DNA of 64,000 bases from Streptomyces sp. NRRL F-525. GTDB lineage: Bacteria; Actinomycetota; Actinomycetes; Streptomycetales; Streptomycetaceae. The stretch is from NCBI RefSeq assembly GCF_000716605.1, contig NZ_JNXE01000007.1, forward strand, positions 248,001 through 312,000. The letters are read 5' to 3'. The position numbers were made by a program, and so were the translations under genes. Numbering within the stretch: the stretch's first letter is position 1; every line of letters starts with the position of its first letter. Below the pieces are notes generated by a model, which did no database searches, had not been told where the DNA came from, and was given only the letters and a program-made list of their open reading frames with translations. Positions 42,234 to 49,416 of this stretch are shown in pieces.

Positions 42234-42860
42234 ATGGTGACCGAGGTGACGCCCAAGCGTGTGACCAGGCGCCGTGTCCGCACGCGGGCCAACCTGCTGT
42301 CCGCCGCGTTCGCCGTGTTCGCCGCGAAGGGATACGGCCGGGTCTCCATCGAGGAGGTCTGCGAGGCCGCCGGCTACAGCAGGGGCGCCTTCTACTCGAA
42401 CTTCGACAGCTTGGACGAGCTGTTCTTCGCCCTCTACCAGGAGCGGGCCGAGCTGATCGCGGACCAGGTGTCCGGTGCCTTCGCCCTCGACGGACCCGAC
42501 CTCGATGTACCGGCCGCCGTGGACCGTGTCACCGACGTGCTTCTCCTCGACCTGGACTGGCTCCTGGTCAAGACGGACTTCCTGGTGCACGCGGCCCGGA
42601 ACCCGGCCGTCGCGCAGAGCCTGCTCGACCACCGGGCGCGGCTGCGCGAGGCGATCGCCGACCGGCTCGCCCGCGCGGCCGGACGGTTCGAACTGCCCAC
42701 CGCGCTCGGCCATGTCGACAGCGCCGCCCACGCGGTGATCGCCGCCTACGACGGAGTCACCACCCAACTGCTGCTGGACAAGGACGTGGAGCACGCCCGG
42801 GTCTGGCTCAAGCAACTACTCACCGCGCTGCTGACCGACGGCAGGCGCACCCCCGAATAA
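42234..42860 (+). CDS. TetR-family regulator
   Basis: A 208-residue regulator with the TetR helix-turn-helix at residues 20-70 (LLSAAFAVFAAKGYGRVSIE, CEAAGYSRGAFYSNFDS) and a helical ligand/dimer domain. AFYSNF in the recognition helix is typical of the AcrR-like subgroup. GGAGG lies eight bases before the ATG. It is followed 16 bp later by a flavin dehydrogenase gene, which it probably controls together with itself through the tandem dyads upstream. An effect on the divergent alkB gene is possible. Confidence 0.9.
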   Translation: MVTEVTPKRVTRRRVRTRANLLSAAFAVFAAKGYGRVSIEEVCEAAGYSRGAFYSNFDSLDELFFALYQERAELIADQVSGAFALDGPDLDVPAAVDRVTDVLLLDLDWLLVKTDFLVHAARNPAVAQSLLDHRARLREAIADRLARAAGRFELPTALGHVDSAAHAVIAAYDGVTTQLLLDKDVEHARVWLKQLLTALLTDGRRTPE

Positions 42861-42876
42861 GAAAGGCAACGTCGCC

Positions 42877-44550
42877 ATGGATGCGGACGTCATCGTCGTC
42901 GGAGCCGGTCTGGCCGGTCTGGTCGCGGCCCACGAGCTGACCAGCCGGGGACGCCGGGTCGCGCTCGTCGACCAGGAGAACGCCAACAACCTCGGTGGGC
43001 AGGCCTTCTGGTCCTTCGGCGGGCTGTTCCTCGTCGACTCGCCGGAACAGCGCCGCCTCGGCATCAAGGACTCCTTCGACCTGGCCTGGAACGACTGGCA
43101 GGGCAGCGCCGGCTTCGACCGCGTCGACGACGAGGACTCCTGGGCGGTGCGCTGGGCGCGCGCCTACGTCGAGTTCGCCGCCGGGGAGAAGCGCCCCTGG
43201 CTGGAGAGCCACGGCATCAAGCTGCTGCCGACGGTCGGGTGGGCGGAACGCGGCGACCTGCGCGCCCACGGCCACGGCAACTCCGTCCCGCGCTTCCACG
43301 TCACCTGGGGCACCGGCACCGGAGTCGTCGAACCCTTCGTGAACCACGCCAGGCAGGCCGCCCGCGACGGACTGCTCACCTTCTACTACCGCCACCAGGT
43401 CGACGAGTTGGTCGTCGAGGAGGGCGAGGCACGCGGCGTCCGTGGAACGGTCCTGGCCGAGGACAACGCGGCCCGGGGCGTCTCCTCCAGCCGCGAGGCG
43501 ATCGGCGCGTTCGAACTCACCGCCCAGGCCGTCGTCGTCACCTCCGGCGGCATCGGCGCCAACCACGACATCGTCCGCCAGTACTGGCCCGAGCGCCTCG
43601 GCACCCCGCCCGCCGAGATGGTCACCGGCGTCCCGGCCTACGTCGACGGCCGGATGCTCGACATCAGCGCCGAGGCGGGCGTACGACTCGTCAACCGCGA
43701 CCGCATGTGGCACTACACCGAGGGCCTGCAGAACTGGGACCCGGTCTGGCCCGGCCACGGCATCCGCATCCTGCCCGGCCCGTCGTCCCTGTGGTTCGAC
43801 GCCCTCGGCCGCCGCCTGCCTGACCCGTGCCTGCCGGGCTACGACACGCTCAACACCCTCAAGTACCTGCGTACGACCGAGGACTTGGCGGAGCACGACC
43901 ACTCCTGGTTCATCCTCACCCAGAAGATCATCGAGAAGGAGTTCGCGCTGTCGGGCTCCGAGCAGAACCCCGACATCACCGCCAAGGACAAGAAGGCGGT
44001 CCTGCGCGACCGGCTGCTCGGCAAGGGTGCCCCGGGCCCGGTGGACGCCTTCCTGCGCAAGGGCGCGGACTTCGTGACCGCGGGGAATCTGGAGCAACTG
44101 GTCGAGAAGATGAACCAGTTGACCGACAAGCCGCTCCTCGACGCGGCCGTCGTCCGGCGGCAGATCGAGGCCCGCGACCTCCAGATGGCCAACCCCTACA
44201 GCAAGGACTCCCAGGTCCAGGGCATCCGCAACGCCCGCCGCTACATCGGCGACCGCCTGGGCCGCGTGGCCACCCCGCACCGCATCCTGGACCCGGCGGC
44301 CGGACCCCTGATCGGCGTCAAGCTGCACGTCCTGACCCGCAAGACCCTCGGCGGCATCCAGACGGACCTGGACTCACGCGCGCTGGCCGCCGACGGAAAG
44401 CCGATCGGCGGACTGTACGCGGCCGGGGAGGTCGCGGGCTTCGGCGGCGGTGGGGTGCACGGCTACAACGCGCTCGAAGGCACGTTCCTCGGCGGCTGCC
44501 TCTTCTCGGGCCGGGCGGCGGGCCGCGCCGCGGCGAAGCAGACGGCCTAG
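42877..44550 (+). CDS. FAD-dependent dehydrogenase (3-ketosteroid dehydrogenase/fumarate reductase-like fold)
   Basis: The 557-residue protein begins VIVVGAGLAGLVAAHEL, with the FAD Rossmann motif, and GGQAFWSFGGLF. It has a fumarate reductase-type middle domain and a C-terminal flavin motif GLYAAGEVAGFGGGGVHGYN followed by LEGTFLGGCLFSGRAAGR. This arrangement is shared by the FAD-binding dehydrogenases near 3-ketosteroid delta1-dehydrogenases. It likely desaturates or reduces an organic substrate. AAGAAAGG lies upstream of the ATG. It is in an operon with the TetR gene. Confidence 0.88.
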   Translation: MDADVIVVGAGLAGLVAAHELTSRGRRVALVDQENANNLGGQAFWSFGGLFLVDSPEQRRLGIKDSFDLAWNDWQGSAGFDRVDDEDSWAVRWARAYVEFAAGEKRPWLESHGIKLLPTVGWAERGDLRAHGHGNSVPRFHVTWGTGTGVVEPFVNHARQAARDGLLTFYYRHQVDELVVEEGEARGVRGTVLAEDNAARGVSSSREAIGAFELTAQAVVVTSGGIGANHDIVRQYWPERLGTPPAEMVTGVPAYVDGRMLDISAEAGVRLVNRDRMWHYTEGLQNWDPVWPGHGIRILPGPSSLWFDALGRRLPDPCLPGYDTLNTLKYLRTTEDLAEHDHSWFILTQKIIEKEFALSGSEQNPDITAKDKKAVLRDRLLGKGAPGPVDAFLRKGADFVTAGNLEQLVEKMNQLTDKPLLDAAVVRRQIEARDLQMANPYSKDSQVQGIRNARRYIGDRLGRVATPHRILDPAAGPLIGVKLHVLTRKTLGGIQTDLDSRALAADGKPIGGLYAAGEVAGFGGGGVHGYNALEGTFLGGCLFSGRAAGRAAAKQTA

Positions 44551-44581
44551 CGATACTGCTCAAGTGCTACGGCCCGTCTCC

Positions 44582-44932
44582 TCACCCCTCCAGGAGGCGG
44601 GCCAGCACCGAGGCGTGACTCCGCTCCGGCGACCTGACCGCCGTCACCAGCGTCACCGGCCCCATCCGGACCAAGTTCCGCAAGGTGTGCAGGAGTTGAG
44701 CCGCCTCGGGCTCGGCGAGCTCGGCCTCGTAGCGGCTGCTGAACTCCTCGAAGGACCCCTCGCCCGCGTGGTACCAGCGGCGCAGTTCGGTCGACGGGGT
44801 GATCTCCTTGGGCCACTCGTCGACCCGGGCCGCGTCCTTCGACAGGCCACGCGGCCACAGCCGGTCGACCATGACGCGCACACCGTCCTCCGGTTCGGGC
44901 GGATCGTAGACACGACGCACGCGGACGGTCAC
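44582..44932 (-). CDS. DUF488 (YeaO-like) protein
   Basis: The 116-residue protein matches the short DUF488 type: VRRVYDPPEPEDGVRVMVDR, WPRGLSK, WPKEITPSTELRRWYHAG and TLVTAVRSPERSHASVLA. These small cytoplasmic proteins have a conserved Arg/Trp/His pocket and no firm function. The GTG start has GGGAG seven bases upstream. It is convergent with the flavin dehydrogenase gene. Confidence 0.87.
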   Translation of the reverse strand: MTVRVRRVYDPPEPEDGVRVMVDRLWPRGLSKDAARVDEWPKEITPSTELRRWYHAGEGSFEEFSSRYEAELAEPEAAQLLHTLRNLVRMGPVTLVTAVRSPERSHASVLARLLEG

Positions 44933-45373
44933 GGGCGGGCTCCCTCGGGTGGCGGTGGTGCGGTGAGCCTACGTCCGGGCGGCGAGCGGGGGAGGGGGCG
45001 ACGCGGCGGAACTTCGGCCGGGGGAGAGGCGGGGGCGACTCGCTTGGCGGTGGCGCTCTGACCTGGTCGGTCACGAAGACGGTGTGGCGGGCGACGAGTA
45101 CGACGTCGGCGGGACGTGGATCCAGGTGTCGGCGGAGTCATCTGCGGAGCCTGGGATGGTCATCGGATCGCCCGTCGTGTACATGGCCCGGGGGTGACGG
45201 AACGGCGAACGGAATCTGCCACCCTGTGAGTTGCCCCGTGGCTCGGCAAAGGGACGACACAGGTCTTCGCAAGAGATCTTGCCCCTGGCTTCGCGTAGCG
45301 CTTACAACTTGGTGCCGCGGCTTGCGTGATCACGGGTACGGCCTGACGCGTCGGCTGCTCCTGTCGGCGTGCG
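44933..45373. other. Intergenic region with one possible gene fragment
   Basis: No gene is certain in these 441 bp. On the plus strand, 45063-45197 reads LVGHEDGVAGDEYDVGGTWI... to a TGA at 45195, with mostly G/C third positions. A GTG at 45084 could start a 37-residue product, but there is no good ribosome site. It may be the tail of a lost gene. The stretch 45200-45370 is noncoding in character, with lower GC around 45290-45310, and should hold the promoter of the SUKH gene. Confidence 0.4.
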
Positions 45374-46477
45374 ATGCGTGAAGGGTCGGTGATTGTCGTC
45401 GGCCACCCCACGCACGACATGGTGAGCCGTTTGACCGAGTTGCTCCCGCCGCCCGAGGCGGGAGTGGAACGGCGGTCCTGGGAGTGGACCCAGGCCGCGT
45501 TCGGAACGGTGCTGCCACGTGACTTCCGGGACTTCGTCGACACCTATGGCTATGGCAGCCTCGACGGTCTGCTCGGTGTCCTCCCTCCCGGCGGCCGGGG
45601 GCGGGAGGTTGAGGACCCCGCGGTGCGGGAGCCGTCGCCGGTGGCCGAGCAGGAGCTGCGAACCTTCCACGGACCGGTACGGTTCCCGCCCTGGCCCGCT
45701 GAAGGAGCGCTGCTGAGCTGGGGCACCACACCGGTCGGCTACGACCTCTTCTGGCGCAGGCAGGGCGACGACCCGGACACCTGGCCGGTGGTGGTCGTGG
45801 GCTATCGCAGCGGGACGGCGCTCGAACTGCCTTGTGGCATGGCGGAGTTCCTCGTCCTCATGCTCGGCGATCCCCTGGACCGGCCCGCCGACATCACCGG
45901 TATCGCGGGACATCCGCACTCGCGCTACCTGGACGTGCGCACGGAGGAAGAACGGGAGGCCGCCGGGGACGATCCCTGGGAGTACCTCGACGACTTCTGG
46001 GACGAACGCGAGCGCGAGCGGGCGGACGGCGGCGAGGTCACCTGGGTACAAGGCCCGGGACGACACGGCGCCGACAATCCGCCTGTGCCGCGGCTGACCG
46101 TCCAGGGTTTCGGCCTGGACGGTGAGGACCTGCGCGTGTCGGCGACCCTGGAACTGGACCGGGCCGAGCCGCTCACGGCCGCCGTACGGATCGGCGGCCC
46201 CAACGGTGACGTTCTGCGCCGTGCGGGCGTGCCGGTGTCCATGTCGGGTGGCGGCGGGGAACCGCTCGTCCTCGACATCGTGCTGCCCGAGTACGCGAAC
46301 GGGACGGGCATGTCATGGCGGGACCTGGTGCATGCCATGAGCCACGAGCCCGAGTGGCGTCTGTCGGTCTCGGTGGAGGACACGGCGATCGGTGCCGCAC
46401 GCGCGCGGCACGGCATCGTCACGGGCGTCGGCATGCAGGAGAGCGGGGTGAACACGGCACGGGGGTCATGGCCGTGA
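45374..46477 (+). CDS. SUKH (SMI1/KNR4) family protein with C-terminal extension
   Basis: This 367-residue acidic protein has an N-terminal SUKH domain (about 15-170). The typical GTVLPRDFRDFVDTYGYGSL is followed by a Pro/Gly loop, WGTTPVGYDLFWRR and a VVVGYRSG strand. A charged linker (DDPWEYLDDFWDERERE) and a second beta-rich domain of about 130 residues follow. SUKH proteins are best known as immunity proteins against secreted toxins, but many in Streptomyces stand alone. No toxin gene is adjacent. The start is uncertain: ATG 45374 or an internal ATG at 45419, neither with a strong ribosome site. Confidence 0.78.
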   Translation: MREGSVIVVGHPTHDMVSRLTELLPPPEAGVERRSWEWTQAAFGTVLPRDFRDFVDTYGYGSLDGLLGVLPPGGRGREVEDPAVREPSPVAEQELRTFHGPVRFPPWPAEGALLSWGTTPVGYDLFWRRQGDDPDTWPVVVVGYRSGTALELPCGMAEFLVLMLGDPLDRPADITGIAGHPHSRYLDVRTEEEREAAGDDPWEYLDDFWDERERERADGGEVTWVQGPGRHGADNPPVPRLTVQGFGLDGEDLRVSATLELDRAEPLTAAVRIGGPNGDVLRRAGVPVSMSGGGGEPLVLDIVLPEYANGTGMSWRDLVHAMSHEPEWRLSVSVEDTAIGAARARHGIVTGVGMQESGVNTARGSWP

Positions 46478-46683
46478 ACCGCGGAAAGCATCCCGCCGTC
46501 CTGATCGCCGAGGCGGCGGCCGCGGTCCTGACGATCGCCGGTCGGCTCCTGTTCGCACCCGGCACGCCCCCGCCTGCCGACCTCCGCAAACGTGTCGGCC
46601 TGCCTCAACACCCTCGTCCAACTGCCCTGTTCCACGATCGTCACCACCGGCGACGCGGCCCGCTCCGCGGTCGCTTCCCGTAG
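46468..46683 (+). CDS. Possible small membrane-protein gene, probably frameshifted
   Basis: The ATG at 46468 overlaps the SUKH stop by ten bases and reads MAVNRGKHPAVLIAEAAAAV, with a hydrophobic helix to about residue 30, then APGTPPPADL. After about 46590 the frame loses Streptomyces codon bias and becomes His/Arg/Pro-rich. The next frame then gains it (NVSACLNTLVQLP... to a TAG at 46690), as if one base was lost or gained. The rest of the gap, 46691-46799, has no gene. It is best read as a decayed or very small gene. Confidence 0.3.
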   Translation: MAVNRGKHPAVLIAEAAAAVLTIAGRLLFAPGTPPPADLRKRVGLPQHPRPTALFHDRHHRRRGPLRGRFP

Positions 46684-46799
46684 CAGCACATAGGAGCCCG
46701 GACGTCCCCGCTGCCGGGTAGCCGCCATGCCGACAGCCGGCGCCCGTGCGCCGGTGTCGACATGGCGGACGTTGCCCGATGCGGCACGGGCCGCCCGGT

Positions 46800-47753
46800 T
46801 CAGAAGGCGTGTGTCATCAGTTCCGCGAACAGCGCGTGCTCGTCGGCGTCGAGGCCGCGGGAGCGGAACCAGCCGCAGATGTTGGCGCAGTCGCGCTGGA
46901 GGAAGGTCATCCCGTTGAGGTTGCCGACCAGGTCGACGATCTGAGGCAGATCGATGATGACCAGGCGCTCGCCCGCCGCGAGGATGTTGTACGCGGAGAG
47001 GTCGCCGTGCACGAGGCCGTTCTGGACCATCGTCGCGAGTGCGTCGGTGAGTTGCTGGAAGTACGCCGCCAGCAGTTCGGGCGAGGGGCGGGTCTGGGCG
47101 AGCCGGGGCGCGGTCTGGACGGTGCCGTCCTCGTCGATGACGGTGATCCACTCCATCAGGATCTCAGTGCCGTCGATCTGGACCGGGTAGGGGACCGGCA
47201 GCCCGAGGTTCCAGAGGCGTACCAGCGCGGCCCATTCGGACACCGCCCACTCACCGGCAGCGACCTGGCGGCCGAAGGTGCTCTTCCGTTTGACGGCCCG
47301 CTCGTCGCGTGAGCGCTTCATCGAGCGGCCCTCGGTGTAGGACGCGGCGCGGTGGAAGCTGCGGTGTTCGGGGGAGCGGTAGCGCTTGGCCGCCATGACC
47401 ACGCCGGGGGCGGGGTCGCGCGGGTCGGCGCGCTCGACGAGGTGGACGTCGGCCTCCTTGCCGGTCTTCAGGATGCCGAGCTCGGTGTCGATCGCGCCCT
47501 GCGAGGTCACCACCCAGTCCGGGAGCGGCTCGGGGCCTCGGCTGAGGGGTTCGACGCTGAGCCAGGTCGACCAGCGCTGGCCGTCGGCGAGGTCGTCGTA
47601 GGCATGGAAGTCGAAGACGAACCGGTCGTCGATGTCGCCCGGTACCGCGTCGCCCGGCGTCGGGTCGTGGCGGTGCGGGTCGGTGACGAAGTCGTCAGGA
47701 AATGCCGGGAGTTGAGAGTGCTGAGGGTGCTGCGGGATCTGGTCGCGAGACAT
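46800..47753 (-). CDS. RIO-family protein kinase
   Basis: The 317-residue protein carries the RIO1 signature. The P-loop-like region is GILKTGKEADVHLVE, the ATP lysine is in MAAKRYRSPEHRSF, RSMKRSRDERAVKRKSTFGR precedes the helix with Glu in AVSEWAALVRLWNLG, the catalytic loop is VHGDLSAYNILA and the metal loop is VIIDLPQIVDLVGN. All catalytic residues are present. In eukaryotes and archaea RIO kinases act in ribosome maturation; the actinobacterial role is unknown. The N-terminal 60 residues are His/Pro/Asp-rich and probably disordered. Confidence 0.9.
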   Translation of the reverse strand: MSRDQIPQHPQHSQLPAFPDDFVTDPHRHDPTPGDAVPGDIDDRFVFDFHAYDDLADGQRWSTWLSVEPLSRGPEPLPDWVVTSQGAIDTELGILKTGKEADVHLVERADPRDPAPGVVMAAKRYRSPEHRSFHRAASYTEGRSMKRSRDERAVKRKSTFGRQVAAGEWAVSEWAALVRLWNLGLPVPYPVQIDGTEILMEWITVIDEDGTVQTAPRLAQTRPSPELLAAYFQQLTDALATMVQNGLVHGDLSAYNILAAGERLVIIDLPQIVDLVGNLNGMTFLQRDCANICGWFRSRGLDADEHALFAELMTHAF

Positions 47754-48110
47754 CGCTGGAGGTACTCCATGAGGTGAGAGGGAGGCGGTCGGCGGGCAGG
47801 CCGAGGACAGTCGTGTTCACGGTCGTGCCTCCTCTCGTGGAGCACCGGGCAGCTCCCGGTGGCCCGCCCATGGTGAGGGGCGGGCACGGGGACCGGCAAC
47901 CGAATTACGTCGGCCCGCGTCGAGCGGCTCCAGGGGTGCCGCAGGTTTCCGGTGCGATCCTCCGCACGGGCTTGTCCCGGCACCGGTGGGGCCGGTGACG
48001 GCAGGGTTGGCGGTGACCGGACCCAGATGCTCGTCGCCGCGCGGCCATCGCCCGGGTCGACCTGCGCCGCCCATTCGGCGTCAACCCGCCCACACGGCAA
48101 CGGAGTTCCG
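47754..48110. other. Intergenic region, no gene seen
   Basis: These 357 bp lie upstream of the RIO kinase and downstream of the membrane protein, both on the minus strand. GGAG at about 47764 (read on the minus strand) is the RIO ribosome site. CTCCTCTCGTGGAG and similar short dyads occur near 47830, and 47880-48000 is Arg/Pro-rich in all frames with no codon bias. It probably contains the RIO promoter; hexamers could not be fixed. Confidence 0.4.
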
Positions 48111-49022
48111 CTAGCGGCCCTTCCGGACGAGGTCGGTGATGCGCTCGCCCTCGCCGATCGTGAGGGGGCCGGTTCCCTCCGTGGGATCGCCGACTCCCAG
48201 CGCGACGGCCAGCGTGCGGCCGTGCAGGTCGAGGGTGGCCTCGGTCAGGGTGGTGAAATCGGCTACGGCGGAGCGGGCGCGGGCCCATCCGGTGACGCCG
48301 ATGCCCGCGGCGATCAGCACGGCCGGCCACCACGCCACGGTGAGCAGGAGGTAGGGCAGGGCCCAGGTTCCGGTGGCGACGGCGGCGGCGAACGACGCGT
48401 GCGCGGCGGTGAGTTCGGTGCGCGCGGGGTCGGGGAGGACCAGCCAGAGCCGGGACCAGCCGTAGGTCAGGTCGAGGCCGTAGCGGTGGTACGCGATCGA
48501 CTCCACGGCGTGGATCCGGTCGCCCATCCAGGTCGGCCTGCCCGGTTCGGCCATGGCCAGCCGGGTGACGCGTTCGGCCGCGGTGTCGATCCGGTGCTGC
48601 TGCTCGCGGGTGCGTGTGCCCGGGCTCGCGGCTTCGAACGCCCGGCGTTCCTCCACGAGTTGGTACCACCGGGCACGCCTCCGCGCTGTCCCCGCCGTCG
48701 CGGCCGCGGCGAAGGGGCGGGGCCACTGCCCCAACCAGACGCGCCGGGTGACTCCGGCGAGTGCCTGCACGACGAAGCCGGCACCGGAGGCGGCCGCCAG
48801 TACGGCCACGACGAGCAGGGCCTGCGCCCCGCTCGGCAGGTCCGCGACCGTGTCGGCGCTGCTCTGGACCTTCCGGGCGGACAACGCGACGTTCCAGGCG
48901 TCGGCTTGGCCGAGGCTGACGGACAGCCACACCGCGCCCAGGAAGAACGCACCGGGCAGCACGAGAAGGCTGATCCACCGGTCGGCCAGCGTTTTCGCCA
49001 ACTGCTGGAAGAAACCGCCCAC
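48111..49022 (-). CDS. Membrane protein of unknown family in the CHAT locus
   Basis: The 303-residue protein has four likely membrane helices (about 16-36, 67-90, 212-230 and 234-252). A long cytoplasmic helical loop lies between helices two and three, rich in Arg and Glu (RRRARWYQLVEERRAFE, QQHRIDTAAERVTRLA) and with YHRYGLDLTYGWSRLW. I do not recognise the family. It follows the small zinc-type protein by five bases on the same strand, and both are divergent from the CHAT-TPR gene, so it may be the membrane component, target or effector of that locus. Confidence 0.72.
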   Translation of the reverse strand: MGGFFQQLAKTLADRWISLLVLPGAFFLGAVWLSVSLGQADAWNVALSARKVQSSADTVADLPSGAQALLVVAVLAAASGAGFVVQALAGVTRRVWLGQWPRPFAAAATAGTARRRARWYQLVEERRAFEAASPGTRTREQQHRIDTAAERVTRLAMAEPGRPTWMGDRIHAVESIAYHRYGLDLTYGWSRLWLVLPDPARTELTAAHASFAAAVATGTWALPYLLLTVAWWPAVLIAAGIGVTGWARARSAVADFTTLTEATLDLHGRTLAVALGVGDPTEGTGPLTIGEGERITDLVRKGR

Positions 49023-49027
49023 TTGGG

Positions 49028-49372
49028 CTACCCCCGTTCCAGGGGCCGGCCCATGACGGCGCAGCGCGGGATCGCACCCGCCGGGGGCGGTACCGCCGTC
49101 CGGTCGCAGGCGCCGTCCGGGCAGCGGAAGGCCTCCTGACGGGCGACGCCCGGACCGGCTCCCGGCAGCCCCGTCGACAGCGTGCGCAGGGTGGTCTCAC
49201 GGTCGGTGTTCAGCAACTGGCCCAGCAGGGCGAGTATCGGACGCCGGGCCCGCGCCTCGGCCACGATCCGTTCCAGCAGTTCCTGACGTTCCGCGGAGTG
49301 GAGCCCGGTCTCGCCGATCAGCGCCTCGAACTCCTGGCACAGCGTGGTCAGTGCCGATCGTTCGGCGTCCAC
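49028..49372 (-). CDS. Small helical protein with C-terminal Cys/His-type zinc motif, CHAT-locus partner
   Basis: The 114-residue protein has a helical N-terminal part (residues 5-60; LCQEFEALIGETGLHSAERQ, IVAEARARRPILALLGQLL), a Gly/Pro linker and a motif C84-P-D-G-A-C89-D-R...P-R-C104 that could bind zinc. The small-helical-domain plus Cys motif layout recalls adaptor modules found next to CHAT and STAND proteins in actinobacteria; that is inference. The GTG start has GGAGGAG five bases upstream. It is divergent from the CHAT gene with only 43 bp between starts. Confidence 0.72.
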   Translation of the reverse strand: MDAERSALTTLCQEFEALIGETGLHSAERQELLERIVAEARARRPILALLGQLLNTDRETTLRTLSTGLPGAGPGVARQEAFRCPDGACDRTAVPPPAGAIPRCAVMGRPLERG

Positions 49373-49401
49373 CAGGGCTCCTCCTTCAGCCAGTCGGCCG
49401 A

Positions 49402-49416
49402 TAGTCTCATGGTCAA
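49402..49416 (+). promoter_or_regulatory. Possible -10 element for a leaderless CHAT-TPR transcript
   Basis: TAGTCT (49402-49407) sits nine bases before the ATG at 49416, where no ribosome site exists. This is the spacing expected if transcription starts at the ATG. No clear -35 was found, so it is tentative. Confidence 0.35.

Noticed and set aside
45082..45381. A 99-codon plus-strand open frame before the SUKH gene
   Set aside because: Cys/Arg/Ser-rich with no codon bias; the neighbouring frame (45063-45197) is the more protein-like one and is reported as a fragment.
47702..47998. A 98-codon plus-strand open frame in the RIO kinase upstream gap
   Set aside because: No ribosome site, biased to Arg/Gly/Pro, and partly antisense to the RIO start.
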